Source: Chrysochromulina parva
Taxonomy: Eukaryota; Haptophyta; Prymnesiales; Chrysochromulinaceae
Assembly: GCA_002887195.1 (NCBI GenBank)
Contig: PJAB01001114.1
Location: 1 to 17,136, forward strand
DNA: 17,136 nucleotides
Reading direction: 5' to 3'
Shown here: one piece after another, positions 1 through 7,952 of the stretch
How positions within the stretch are numbered: position 1 is the first letter of the stretch
Layout of the letters: every line of letters starts with the position of its first letter
Notes under the pieces: generated by a model
The model's database searches: none
The model's input: the letters and a program-made list of their open reading frames with translations, nothing else
Told to the model about the DNA's origin: nothing
Translations under genes and position numbers: made by a program

Positions 1-1
1 C

Positions 2-250
2 GACGACACCGCCAGGGCCATTATCATCGGCGTTGTCCTAGGTACCCTTGGACTCATCTGTTGCATCCTGCTGATCGTCATGATTGCACAGAGGAAGAAG
101 AGGAAGAAGCCCAGGCCGGACAATCGCCTTCCAGCCCCGGCCAAGACCGAGCTCTACCAAAAGAAACCGACCCAAACTAAGCTCACGAGCCCGGCAAGCC
201 CAATGAGCCCTATGAGCCCGGGATCCTCATCCCGGACTCAGGTTCTTTGA
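2..250 (+). CDS. C-terminal part of a single-pass membrane protein (5' end outside window)
   Basis: The frame is open from the left edge and ends in TGA at 248-250, giving 82 residues. It starts with an acidic DDTAR stretch, followed by one hydrophobic helix of about 24 residues (IIIGVVLGTLGLICCILLIVMIA). A basic stop-transfer cluster (QRKKRKK) and a Pro/Ser/Thr/Lys-rich cytosolic tail of about 50 residues follow. The order suggests a type I membrane protein with its large extracellular part to the left. The juxtamembrane layout (Asp, small residues, G-V-x-x-G helix, Arg/Lys cluster) resembles the C-terminus of the surface protein at the right end of the window, so the two may belong to the same broad class; that is inference. 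The segment from 1 to 70 recurs almost perfectly at 937-1006. No enzymatic function can be assigned. Confidence 0.6.
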   Translation, partial: DDTARAIIIGVVLGTLGLICCILLIVMIAQRKKRKKPRPDNRLPAPAKTELYQKKPTQTKLTSPASPMSPMSPGSSSRTQVL

Positions 251-749
251 TACCACGGACTTCTTTATATGTGAGTCCCAGGTCCCATATGATCTGCCCA
301 TGCACCTCCCATCACGGCGGGAGAGCAAACGACCATCACGGCGCGGAAGGCAGTCATGGCGTACATGGTGGCGTACTAGTGGTGATGGAGGGCGGCGATC
401 CACATGTGTGCGAATGTGAATTCGATGAGATGCCAACTCGAAGATGGGAGAGTGGCGCTCTGGTGGGGTGACTGTGGCTAGACTGTGGCGGGGTCTGCGG
501 GTATCGGTGTGTGTGTGCAGTTGGGGGCGCATAAGTAGGTCTCGCCATGTTCGGGCCGATGCATGCGTACAAGAGGCCTCACAAGGCAATGGTACTAGGC
601 CCGTTGTAAATCTCTCTATACACTATAGATTCGAACGCCGGCGGAAAACGTGGGTCGGTGGACGTCAACTCGCGTCCGTCGCGTGTGTGGCGCTCAGCTG
701 TCGGGGTTGGCGCAAGCTTGTAAACACCGAATGTGCATGCATTTCAGTT
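251..749. other. Intergenic stretch without a convincing gene
   Basis: This 500-base stretch follows the stop of the left-edge membrane protein and precedes its degenerate duplicate. Open frames here either lack an ATG or have low-complexity, frame-shadow composition. CATCACGGCG occurs twice (about 312 and 332), but I see no larger repeat, RNA gene or promoter element. A pyrimidine-poor but AG-rich spot near 744-757 (TTTCAGTTCAGTTCAGTTC) could act as a 3' splice site for the Pro-rich sequence downstream; this is speculative. Confidence 0.4.
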
Positions 750-1128
750 CAGTTCAGTTCTCGCCCCCGCCGCCCTCGCCCTCGCCCCCGCCGCCCTCGC
801 CGCCTCGCCCCCGCCGCCCTCGCCCTCGACCCCGCCGCCACCTCGCCGTACGCCGTTCCAGCCGCCCCCTTCGGCGTCGCCACGGATTGCCACCTTCGCA
901 GCCACAGTCTATTGGCGCCGCACCCGGCCTCTCCGACGACGACACCGCCAGGGCCATTATCATCGGCGTTGTCCTAGGTACCCTTGGACTCATCTGTTGC
1001 ATCCTGTGCTGAAGATGGCCATGATTGCACAGAGGATCGAAGAAGCACCGGCAGGACAAAGGTCTTCCAGCGTTTCATCCAGCCCCGGCCAAAACCGAGG
1101 TCAACCAGTCGAAATCGACCCAATCTAA
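750..1128 (+). pseudogene. Degenerate duplicate of the membrane-protein 3' end (Pro-rich stalk plus transmembrane segment)
   Basis: Bases 937-1006 repeat bases 1-70 at an offset of 936 and again encode the DDTARAIIIGVVLG helix. The copy then differs: a TGA follows ILC (1010-1012), and the downstream matches to the first copy (MIAQR, then SSPGQ) continue only in another frame, to a stop at about 1128. Upstream, PPPPSPSPPPPSPP reads in one frame at 765-820, continues as SPPPPSPSTPPPP in a second frame, and the helix lies in the first frame again. These two frame changes suggest a broken copy. A tail segment also matches twice (around 1060-1110 and 1130-1165). The alternative is an alternative 3' exon of the left gene, which cannot be excluded without transcripts. 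Confidence 0.55.
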
Positions 1129-1273
1129 GCCCCAGCCGGATAATCGTCTTCCACCCCCGGCCACCCGCTCCCGGACCCGTTCTGTCTAAAATAGGGGAAG
1201 GAGACTCAGAGCTTTTCCTTTGGCCCTTCGGCCAGCTCTCCTCGGGTAAAGGTAGGGTAAAGGGTAAAGCTGA

Positions 1274-1391
1274 CGCCCTCCCAAACGGGATGCTTAAGGA
1301 TGCCCTCCTCAGACTCCTTGGGTGGCTGCATCAAAACGTCACCGCCCTCCCAAACGGGATGCCCTCCTCAGACTCCTTGGGCGGCTGCATC
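1274..1391. repeat. Tandem duplication at the hydrolase 3' end
   Basis: CGCCCTCCCAAACGGGATGC occurs at 1274-1293 and 1343-1362. CCCTCCTCAGACTCCTTGGG followed by (C/T)GGCTGCATC occurs at 1303-1332 and 1362-1391. The left copy has an extra TTAAGGAT spacer. The minus-strand hydrolase stop codon (1331-1333) lies exactly at the start of the left copy, so the last 15 or so residues of the protein are encoded by the right copy and its flank. The duplication may therefore have reset the C-terminus. Confidence 0.75.
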
Positions 1392-2458
1392 TGCATGAGC
1401 ATTCCCCCGCACACGCGGCTCCGGTGCAGCAAGCCGAGGATCCACGCGTGTGCGGTCTGATGCGCCGCCTCGTGCCGCGAGATGAGGTCGTGCTCGGCGC
1501 CTACCAACCAACCAGCCGCCTTGGGCCCCTCGATGGCATCAAAGAGCAAATTGGCGGCCGTCGCGCCGATGAGCTCATCCGAGGTGCCATGCAGCAAGAG
1601 CAGCGGCACGGCCGCGCGCGCGAGCACCGGCACGCAGTTGAACGTATCCAATTCCGCATAGCTCCGGGTCGGGGAGCCATCGTCAATCCGAAGTGCGAGG
1701 CCCATCCCGAGCACCCCGGCCAGCGGACCAAGCCCTTTGTTCACAGGCAGGGTCGGAGGCCCTCGGAATGGCAAAGTGGCACGTAGCGACGTCGCTGCCG
1801 CGGCGAGTGCCGCTGCGCCGCCAAAACAGAAGCCGACGAGCACGAGCGGTAAGGCCGGCGAGAGGCTATCTAGCTCGTGCACGGTGCGCATGAAGCGCAC
1901 CGCCGCTTCGATTTCGAGCTGCGCCTCCCTGAGCGTCTTGACCCTGTGCAGGAGGTCGCGCGACGCCCCGAGGCGTATGGGCGGCGAGCGCCACGTGAGA
2001 TGGCACACGGCGATTCCCTCCTTTGTCAGTGACACCCCGAGCCTTGAGAAGACAGACACGATGCTCGGTGAGAAAAGGCCCGCGCTCATTGTCGTGCTGC
2101 TGCCGGCACGTGGGGACGCCTGCCCTCCACTCGGACTCAGCTCGCCAGGGCCCATGCCTCCGCGCCCACCGGGTGCTAGCACAACGATACCCCTGCACAC
2201 TTTCCCAACCGGGCGATAGTGATGGACTCGCAGGCCGTGGTCCAGCACGCGGACCTCGGGTGGCACGGGGTTGGTTTCAGAATGGCGGACAGACATCATG
2301 CCTTTGCCTGGCATTCTTGTTGCAGGTTGTGCCGCTTCGCCTTCCGGCCAGAGCGGCTGTGGAACGACGTGCTGCCAAAGCCGCGCGCCGTCATGCACCG
2401 CGCGTTCTTTCTGAAGCGCCGCATCAACAGTCTGTTGCACAGCATGAAGCGCTCGCAT
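1331..2458 (-). CDS. Alpha/beta hydrolase, dienelactone-hydrolase-like
   Basis: The protein has 375 residues, begins at an ATG (2456-2458) and has no evident intron. It has the elements of the alpha/beta hydrolase fold. An oxyanion-type strand LAPGGRGG lies at about residues 94-101. The nucleophile elbow is LVGFCFGG, with Cys211. The acid strand is LLLLHGTSDELI, with Asp294. The base is GAEHDL, with His323. A Cys nucleophile in a G-x-C-x-G-G elbow is typical of the dienelactone hydrolase family rather than Ser-type lipases. Those enzymes hydrolyse lactones or esters, but the substrate here is unknown. The first 60 residues are not conserved-looking and no clear targeting signal is seen. The last roughly 20 residues lie in a tandem DNA repeat. 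It is divergent from the gene starting at 2900. Confidence 0.8.
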   Translation of the reverse strand: MRALHAVQQTVDAALQKERAVHDGARLWQHVVPQPLWPEGEAAQPATRMPGKGMMSVRHSETNPVPPEVRVLDHGLRVHHYRPVGKVCRGIVVLAPGGRGGMGPGELSPSGGQASPRAGSSTTMSAGLFSPSIVSVFSRLGVSLTKEGIAVCHLTWRSPPIRLGASRDLLHRVKTLREAQLEIEAAVRFMRTVHELDSLSPALPLVLVGFCFGGAAALAAAATSLRATLPFRGPPTLPVNKGLGPLAGVLGMGLALRIDDGSPTRSYAELDTFNCVPVLARAAVPLLLLHGTSDELIGATAANLLFDAIEGPKAAGWLVGAEHDLISRHEAAHQTAHAWILGLLHRSRVCGGMLMQMQPPKESEEGIPFGRAVTF

Positions 2459-2681
2459 GCGTTGGGATGACGCGGAGCGACGTCAACGGGCGAACGTCAA
2501 GCGTAACTCCTCTTGCATGCACTTTTGTTCAAGGAGCCTCTCCTGAAAAACACAAGGCACCATACTCGCTTCTGCCGGAAAAGGGCAAACACGTACATGC
2601 TACTAACGGTAACTAACGGGTTACTCTAGGGGCAGGGGCGTCACCCTCCTTCCGTCCTTCGTCCCTCGCCCCCCGCCGGTG

Positions 2682-2689
2682 TATATAAA
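2682..2689 (+). promoter_or_regulatory. TATA box of the DUF1824-Tudor-oxygenase gene
   Basis: TATATAAA lies in an otherwise GC-rich region, preceded by a pyrimidine-rich tract (2641-2672). Transcription would be expected to start about 25-35 bases downstream, near 2710-2720, leaving a leader of roughly 190 bases before the chosen ATG at 2900. The region 2459-2900 separates this gene from the divergent hydrolase, so it may serve both directions, but I see no comparable element facing the hydrolase. Confidence 0.55.
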
Positions 2690-2707
2690 CAGGCTGTGCG
2701 CGGCCAG

Positions 2708-2773
2708 ATGCCTCCGTCCATTGCGTTGGCGGCCCTCATGCTTGGGGTCCGGAGAGCGTGCGCGTTGTGTTGA
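2708..2773 (+). other. Short upstream ORF in the leader
   Basis: An ATG at 2708 opens a 21-codon frame (MPPSIALAALMLGVRRACALC, then TGA), in the same frame as the main ATG at 2900 but stopped in between. It lies at or very near the expected transcription start, so it may not always be included in the mRNA. Its sequence looks like a small signal peptide, so an alternative is a first coding exon spliced into the main frame; no convincing donor was found. Confidence 0.3.
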
Positions 2774-2845
2774 ACAGCCCGGCAGGCGAAAGAGCGGCCC
2801 TCGTGCTTGGGGGCCGGAGAGAGCGTGCGCGTTGTGTTGAACAGC
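2731..2845. repeat. Two-copy direct repeat in the leader
   Basis: Segment 2731-2778 recurs at 2796-2845 with few changes. Both run from GGCCCTC(A/G)TGCTTGGGG to GCGTTGTGTTGAACAGC, and a shorter echo appears at about 2864-2897. The copies sit between the TATA box and the start codon. A separate small duplication, CACTGCATGTTCACACACAGA at 2916-2936 and 2949-2969, lies just inside the coding region and gives the peptide repeat LHVHTQ. Confidence 0.7.
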
Positions 2846-2899
2846 TCACAGCTGCACAAAGATGTGGTCCGGAGCGTGTGCGCATCGTGTGTTAGAACC

Positions 2900-3857
2900 A
2901 TGGCGTCGTGCGTTTCACTGCATGTTCACACACAGACCGTTGTTTGTCCACTGCATGTTCACACACAGAAGCATATGCGAGGTCACGCTTTGCTCACGAC
3001 GCTCGCGCTCACGGCGCAGCGCCAGCCGCCGGCGATGCGACTACGCTTAGTTCGTTCATGCCGCATGGATGCCGTATCGGACGCTGAGCGCCTCCTCGCC
3101 GAGTATGACGCAAACCACCGCGCGGCCGCGGCGAGTGCCGGCGCAAGTGGGCTGGGCGGCGCACTGACTGCAAATGCATGGGCTGTCTCTGCAGACCGAG
3201 CGCCGCTCGCGGCGGCCGTGAAGGCGATGCGCTTGGCGGCGATGCCGAGCAACGGCCGTATCATGCTGGGTATCTGCGCTCAGGACGCCTCGGAAGGCCT
3301 CGCGGCGCTCAAAGCTTGGGTTAGCCGACTGCACCTCCCGCGCGGCGTCCTCCATGGCATGGACAGAGATGGCGTGCCGCTCGACATGAGCGAGTTTGGC
3401 TCCGTGTACATCAAGTACAACTCGCACGCCTCGTCCGCAGGCGACCCGCCAGGCACCGCCACGCTCTCGGGCTACAACGGCGACTTCCGCGGCGTCTACT
3501 TCAACCCCGACTTGCAAGATGGCAACTTTCGGCAGTTTGCGGTGCTGCCGCTCGACCTGTTTGGCGAGCTGCCCGGCGCTGCCACGGTCGGCGCAGAATC
3601 ACCGGCTGCCTCCGCCACCTCGGCCGCCTCCGCCGCCTCCGCCGCATCCACCGTGCCGCTTGCGGTGGGGATGCGAGTGCTGGTGCGCTACGGTGGCAAG
3701 GCCGCAGAGTACCCGGGCACGCTCGTGGCTAGCCCTGCTAAGGACGTTTGGGATGTGACGTACGACGACGGCGATCGCGAGGCGGGCGTACGTGCCGAGC
3801 TCATCCGCCCACGGTCAGCTCCGGCGGCAGCACAGGCGGCCACGGCGCCAGCACCTT

Positions 3858-3908
<51 letters not shown>

Positions 3909-5002
3909 GCGGCGGCCGTGCGGTGAGCGTGTCTGCCGCGGGCGCGGCGTCGCGCTCACGCGCCGTGGCGGTGGCCGGAGAGGCGGCGGCCGAGGCGGCT
4001 GTGGTTGAGGCGAGGGAGAATCCGGTGTTGAAGGAGATGGCGGCGGCGGAGGAGGAGGCGGAAGAGGCGGAGGAGGCGGAGGAGGCGAGCTCGTACAACT
4101 TTGAAGGCACCCGCTCGACGCCCGCGGTGCCCATCACGACGCCCGACATGCCCATCACGACGCCCAAGATGCCCAGCACAACGCCCGCGGTGCCCAGTCG
4201 TTTTTCGAGCACGCGGCGGTTCATCGCCCGCGAGGCGGCGGCTGAGGTGGAGGACGAGACCGAGGCGACGGCGTCCGACGTGCTCCATCGCCAAGGGTGG
4301 TATCTCCTTCGACGAGCGCACGTGGTGGACGAGACGGTTGTGTCCGCCATTCGGGCGTCGCGATTCGAGCCGATCTTCAACGGCCACGCGCCCGGCGAGG
4401 CGCCGCTGCGCCACATGGGCCGCGACGCGCGCTCTTGGGCGTCCCAGCTCGAGGGCGTGTTCAGCGCCGTGCTGGGCGAGGCCGGCCTGCTGGCATGCTC
4501 GGACGGCGTTTCGTCAAAAGTGGTGCGTGATTGCTATGCGCTGCGCAGCCTGCCGCTGCCGGGCCTGCGCGCCCGTGCAGACGAGGGCGCCGTTGCGGGC
4601 GCCGACGGCGAGGTCGCCGACGTGGGCGCCGACGGTCTGCGCGCCCCTGCGGAGGAGGAGGAGGCGCGTGCGGCGCTCGAGGGGCGACAGCCGGCGCATT
4701 CGGATTCTCCGGAGCCGTTGCCGCCTTCGTCCCTCGCGGACATTGCGGATGCGGACTTCCCGCTCTCGGCACTGCTCGCCGTGCAGCCGCGGACGAAACT
4801 GTGGATCTTCCCCAACGGCTGCGACGACCCGAACCCGATGCTGCTGCGTCTTGCGGTGGGCGACATGCTCGTGTGGCGCGGCGACCTCGTCCATGCGGGC
4901 GCGGGCTACGCTGAGGAGCACGTGCGTGTTCATGCGTACGTCGACCCGCCGTCGCACATCTACCAGCGCCCGTTTGGGAAGACCAACCGGTGTGGGCTGT
5001 GA
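2900..5002 (+). CDS. DUF1824 / Tudor-like / 2-oxoglutarate-Fe(II) oxygenase fusion protein
   Basis: The protein has 700 residues; the start is chosen at GAACCATGG (strong context). Residues about 60-222 match the DUF1824 pattern (LGICAQD at 123-129, VYIKYNS near 170, SGYNGDFRGVYF near 190-201, LPLDLFG near 217), a family of unknown function in cyanobacteria and algae. Residues about 255-305 form a Tudor/agenet-like module (VGMRVLVRYGG, then WDVTYDDGDRE, then LIRP). A 16-Ala tract, Glu/Ala-rich spacer and a heptad repeat (ITTPDMP-like, about 410-431) follow. Residues about 460-700 resemble a 2OG-Fe(II) oxygenase: HSD (His600, Asp602), distal His665 in DLVHAGAGY and Arg676 in HVRVHAYVD. Substrate is unknown. 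The N-terminus up to Met88 of this frame may be a targeting leader; later Mets (57-58 codons downstream) are alternatives. The last codons lie in a short duplication (4978-5044). Confidence 0.7.
3860..3907 (+). repeat. (GCG)16 polyalanine microsatellite
   Basis: Sixteen uninterrupted GCG codons encode a polyalanine tract linking the Tudor-like part to the acidic spacer of the fusion protein. Pure repeats of this kind are slippage-prone, so length variation between strains is likely. Confidence 0.9.
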
Positions 5003-5044
5003 CACTGTGAAGACCACACTGTGAAGACCAACCGGTGTGGGCTG
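4978..5044. repeat. Short direct repeat over the fusion-gene stop codon
   Basis: GAAGACCAACCGGTGTGGGCTG is present at 4978-4999 and 5023-5044, with CACTGTGAAGACCA-type echoes between them. The stop codon (5000-5002) falls at the end of the left copy, so the right copy is untranslated. Confidence 0.75.
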
Positions 5045-5622
5045 GTGACGCAGGCCCTTACGGCGGCGGCGGTCGGCGGGGGCGATGGCCATGCGCCGGC
5101 TGGTGCACGGTGGCCTGAGCGGGTACGAAATATGGTGCAGCTCCACGGCACACGCGCAGTTCAACGACTCCGTCGAATAATTAAACGATAACGACTCGTG
5201 GCGTTTGACCGTTACGAACGTTATAATAACCTCCATACGAAACTCACCCGAAGGGTTCCCCCGAACGCGCACGGACATTATGGCGGTGCGACGCATGGTG
5301 CGTCGGGAGTCGCGGGGGCGGCCGGCGCGCGCGGGGTCGTCGACCACGTTAAGGTTTTGCTTTTAGGATTTCGCTGTCACAACTCACACGAGACAGTTTC
5401 AACGTACGAGCTCGGGCGGGCCAGGGCCTGGGCCGAGAGACTGAGAGTGCGCCGGGTGGTGCGCATGTACGCGCAACATCGCTCGATGCGCCCCAGCACG
5501 CTCGCCGTCGCCGCCCCGGTGGCCCGGGAGAAGGTGGTCCGCGTGCACGGTCGCTACCGCCCCGTTTGGAGCCCCTGCTGCTTCGGCGCGCCGGCTGGCG
5601 TGTCCCCACAGTCGGTCAGCCG
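5003..5622. other. Convergent 3' intergenic region
   Basis: This 620-base stretch separates the 3' ends of the fusion gene (+) and the transporter gene (-). Apart from the short repeat at its left end and a local AT-rich patch (TAATTAAACGATAACGA, near 5177-5193) I see no gene. The longest plus-strand frame (5198-5647) lacks an ATG start, runs into the transporter 3' end and has no recognisable motif. The AT-rich patch may relate to 3'-end processing, which is a guess. Confidence 0.45.
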
Positions 5623-6740
5623 TCAATTACTTTGCGACTTGGGCTGAGGGGGGGGGAGTAGTTCTCTCTCCTCATCCTTGGGCGCCGTGCCGGGCGGCTT
5701 GGCGGGTGCGCTGCCGGCCGCCTTGATGTACGAGTAGACGGCCGCGGAGGCAAAGGTGAGGAGGCAGCCGAGGTACTGGTTGGCGTTCCACCCGCCCAGC
5801 TCGCCCAGCAGCAACGACGAGAGGAAGAGCAGCAGCACGATCTTTACATTCCCGAGGATGGCGGTCCCAACGGACGAGAGTGTTCGGACAGACTGAAACA
5901 GCACAACGTTGTACACGACGGCGACGCAGCAGCTGCCCAGGAGGAAGCCCACGGTGGCGTACGGCTTGTTGTGCAAGCTGTCGGCGAGTATGGTGTACTC
6001 GGTCGCGAAGGCGAAGGGCGCGAGCGTAATGAAGGCTACCGGCCCCGTGTAAAAGGTCATCTGGAACGAGTCGAGCTTGCCGGAGCGGCCCGTCATCACC
6101 TTGCCCGAGATGCTCATCTGGATGGACTGCATGACCGTGGAGATCAGGGTGAGCACGATGCCGAGGGTCGAGTTGCGCGACTCCTCCCAGACGGCGAGCA
6201 TCACGCCGAGCGAGATGATGAGTAGGCAAACGATCTCTCCCTTGGTAGGCACTTTGGACTCGATGCACACCGCGAGGATCGCCACCAGGACCGGGATCGA
6301 CGAGCGAATGATCTGGTTCATCGAGAGCTCCATGACGGTGAGCGACGCGTTGTTGCACGCGATCTGGAAGCCGTTCATGACGGCGATCATCGTGAGGCCC
6401 TTCCAGTCGTTTGCCAGCACCGTACTGTGTCTCGTGTTGTAGCCTTCGCTCATGAGCATCATCGGCGCCAGCACGCACGCGCCAAAGATCATGTGGCAAG
6501 AGGTCATGATCAGTGGAAAGTTTAGGCCGTACAGGCCGAGGGCCCATCGATTGAGCAGATTGAGGCCGCTATTCAGGAAAAGGTACCTGCAGGCAGCGCA
6601 GAGGGCAGAACGGCCACGTCAGATCAACGTCAGCGCCTGAGAGACAAGTTGAGTCGGCTTTCGTGAGGTTTTCGAGACGCGGATCCGCACATGAAAATGA
6701 TGAAGATGCTGAAGCTCAGTTGCGCTGCCGTCATCGCCAT
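5623..6740 (-). CDS. Triose-phosphate/nucleotide-sugar-type transporter (DMT superfamily), two exons
   Basis: Joining 6740-6691 and 6586-5623 gives 337 residues in one frame. Exon 1 encodes MAMTAAQLSFSIFIIF plus two bases, and exon 2 continues YLFLNSGLNLLNRWALGLYG, restoring the typical N-terminal helix and N-[KR]-W motif of the triose-phosphate translocator family. Other family marks are FPLIMTSCHM near residues 40-50, SLGVMLAV, TLSSVGTAILGNVKIVLLLFLS followed by LGE, and the closing helix with AAVYSYIK. About ten transmembrane helices are expected, with both ends cytosolic. The C-terminal tail is Pro/Lys/Glu-rich. Such proteins exchange sugar phosphates or nucleotide sugars across plastid, Golgi or ER membranes; the substrate cannot be read here. 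No plastid leader is seen, so an endomembrane location is more likely. It is divergent from the coiled-coil gene at 6960. Confidence 0.85.
6587..6690 (-). other. Intron of the transporter gene (104 nt)
   Basis: On the minus strand the donor is AT|GTGCGG and the acceptor CCTGCAG|GTAC. Splicing joins AT to G, giving an ATG codon, and completes the first transmembrane helix. Reading through instead meets a TGA (on the minus strand) before exon 2. TGAC/TTGAT motifs near the middle could be branch points. It contains neither of the modules shared by the introns further right. Confidence 0.75.
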
Positions 6741-6959
6741 GGCGCCCGGCGCCGACGGCGCAAGGAGGAAGGCAGTCTGCGAAGACAAAATCGATAACAG
6801 TGAACGCTAACTTTAGGAAACTAAAAACTCGCGTTCTCGAAAAGGGTCTGTGGCCTCAGGTGTCAACGGAAGCAACTTCGGTGAGTTTCGGTGCTGCCTG
6901 TGGGACGCGTTCAAATCTCTCGCCGCCATGTCGACTTGTCCGTGGCCACGGTGAGCAAG
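6741..6959. promoter_or_regulatory. Short divergent promoter region
   Basis: Only 219 bases separate the ATG of the transporter (-) from the ATG of the coiled-coil gene (+), so both promoters must lie here. It has a locally AT-rich part (about 6788-6840), unlike its surroundings, but no clear TATA box. An ATG at 6928 in excellent context (GCCGCCATGT) opens an 8-codon upstream ORF ending at 6954, six bases before the main start, which could dampen translation. Confidence 0.45.
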
Positions 6960-7952
6960 ATGTCGGAGCTCACGGCACCAATCGAGCCCTCGATGCAGGC
7001 GCAGACGGAAGCGACCGACGCCGCCGACCATCTGGCGGCGCTCCATGCGGCTCACAGCTTGGCTCTCGACGAGCTCCGAGCGAGGACCGACGCGCTGCAG
7101 CTGCAGCTCACGAGCGAACGCGAGCGCCATATGCGGCGGGAGGAGCAGCTCAAGGCAGAGATCGCACAGCTCCGAGAGGAGCGCGACACGGAGCGGCGTG
7201 CAGACGAGCGGCGGCGCTCGGCTGCAACCGTGCAGCCGTCGCTCTTGGCCGCAGCGGCGACGCCGCCAGCTCCCGGTCTTGGCAGGAGCAGCAGCGGCGG
7301 CGACGAGAGCGACGCCGAAGACACACCCGCGTGGCTCAAGGAGGCTGTTGACCTGACGGCGCATGAGGCCGACGCGGAGACAGCGGCGTGGGGCAAGCGT
7401 GCAGAGGAGCTGGAGAAGGCGGAGGCGGAGGCGGAGGCGCATCGGGCAGAGGCGGAGGCGAGGAAGGCCGAGGTGCAAGTGAGCAAGGCTGAGGCGGAGG
7501 CCAGCAAGGCGAAGGCGGACGCGAGCCTAGCGATGGCCGAGGACGTGCAGCGGCAGGCGGCGCGCCTCGAGGCGCGTGTTCACGCACTGCTCGCCGAGCG
7601 GGACGCACTGCTCGCCGAGCGGGAGGCGCTGCTCGCCGAGAAGGGCGAGCTCCTCACCGAGGTGGCGCGGCACGCCGGCCACACGAACCATAAGCAGAAG
7701 ATCCTGTACGTGGCCAAGCTCAAGGAGGAGATCGACCATCTCAAGCTGCAGCTGCGGGAGGCCCGAGGGCTGGCCATGGCCTTGCCGGGGCTCGACAAGG
7801 AGAACGGGCCATCCCCCCCCCCGGCTGGAGTGCTCAAGGCAGCGCTCAAGGAGGGTGCCCGGCCTGTGCCGGCGCGTGCCGTTGCGGGAGGTGCCAAACC
7901 GCCAGGCGCCGTTGCAGGCGCCGTTGCGGGCGCACGCGCGGCGCGAGTCTAG
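6960..7952 (+). CDS. Coiled-coil protein with HMMR/KIF15-like C-terminal motif
   Basis: The protein has 330 residues from the first in-frame ATG. Residues about 20-85 form an alpha-helical coiled coil (LRARTDALQLQL, then EEQLKAEIAQLREER). A Ser/Pro/Gly-rich, acidic spacer follows (about 88-123, with GGDESDAED). A long Glu/Ala/Lys-rich coiled coil spans about 130-240 and includes the heptad repeats ALLAERD, ALLAERE, ALLAEKG. The segment at about 238-265, GHTNHKQKILYVAKLKEE, strongly resembles the C-terminal motif of the hyaluronan-mediated motility receptor and kinesin-12/KIF15 (GHxNxKQKIxxVxKLKxE), which is linked to spindle microtubules. No kinesin motor is present. A KEN sequence (280-282, DKENG) could be an APC/C degron. 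The last 45 residues are Ala/Gly/Pro-rich. A role in the spindle or microtubule system is inferred from the motif alone. Confidence 0.7.
   Translation: MSELTAPIEPSMQAQTEATDAADHLAALHAAHSLALDELRARTDALQLQLTSERERHMRREEQLKAEIAQLREERDTERRADERRRSAATVQPSLLAAAATPPAPGLGRSSSGGDESDAEDTPAWLKEAVDLTAHEADAETAAWGKRAEELEKAEAEAEAHRAEAEARKAEVQVSKAEAEASKAKADASLAMAEDVQRQAARLEARVHALLAERDALLAEREALLAEKGELLTEVARHAGHTNHKQKILYVAKLKEEIDHLKLQLREARGLAMALPGLDKENGPSPPPAGVLKAALKEGARPVPARAVAGGAKPPGAVAGAVAGARAARV

Noticed and set aside
1243..1270. Telomere-like GGGTAAAGGGTAAAG
   Set aside because: The orientation of bases is GGGTAAA, not the TTTAGGG or TTAGGG telomere unit, and there are only about three imperfect units.
2509..2523. 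Partial match to the palindrome (CTTGCATGCACT) near the hydrolase promoter
   Set aside because: It matches only about ten bases and lacks the flanking module, so chance is sufficient.
4514..5347. Minus-strand 277-residue frame under the oxygenase domain
   Set aside because: It is Arg-rich with no motif, and opposes a frame with identifiable active-site residues.
5198..5647. 149-residue plus-strand frame in the intergenic region
   Set aside because: It begins with GTG rather than ATG, shows no domain, and overlaps the end of the transporter gene on the other strand.
6951..6998. Possible small intron at CACG|GTGAGC in front of the coiled-coil gene
   Set aside because: The donor looks good, but joining to the nearest AG sites breaks the frame; the ATG at 6960 needs no intron.
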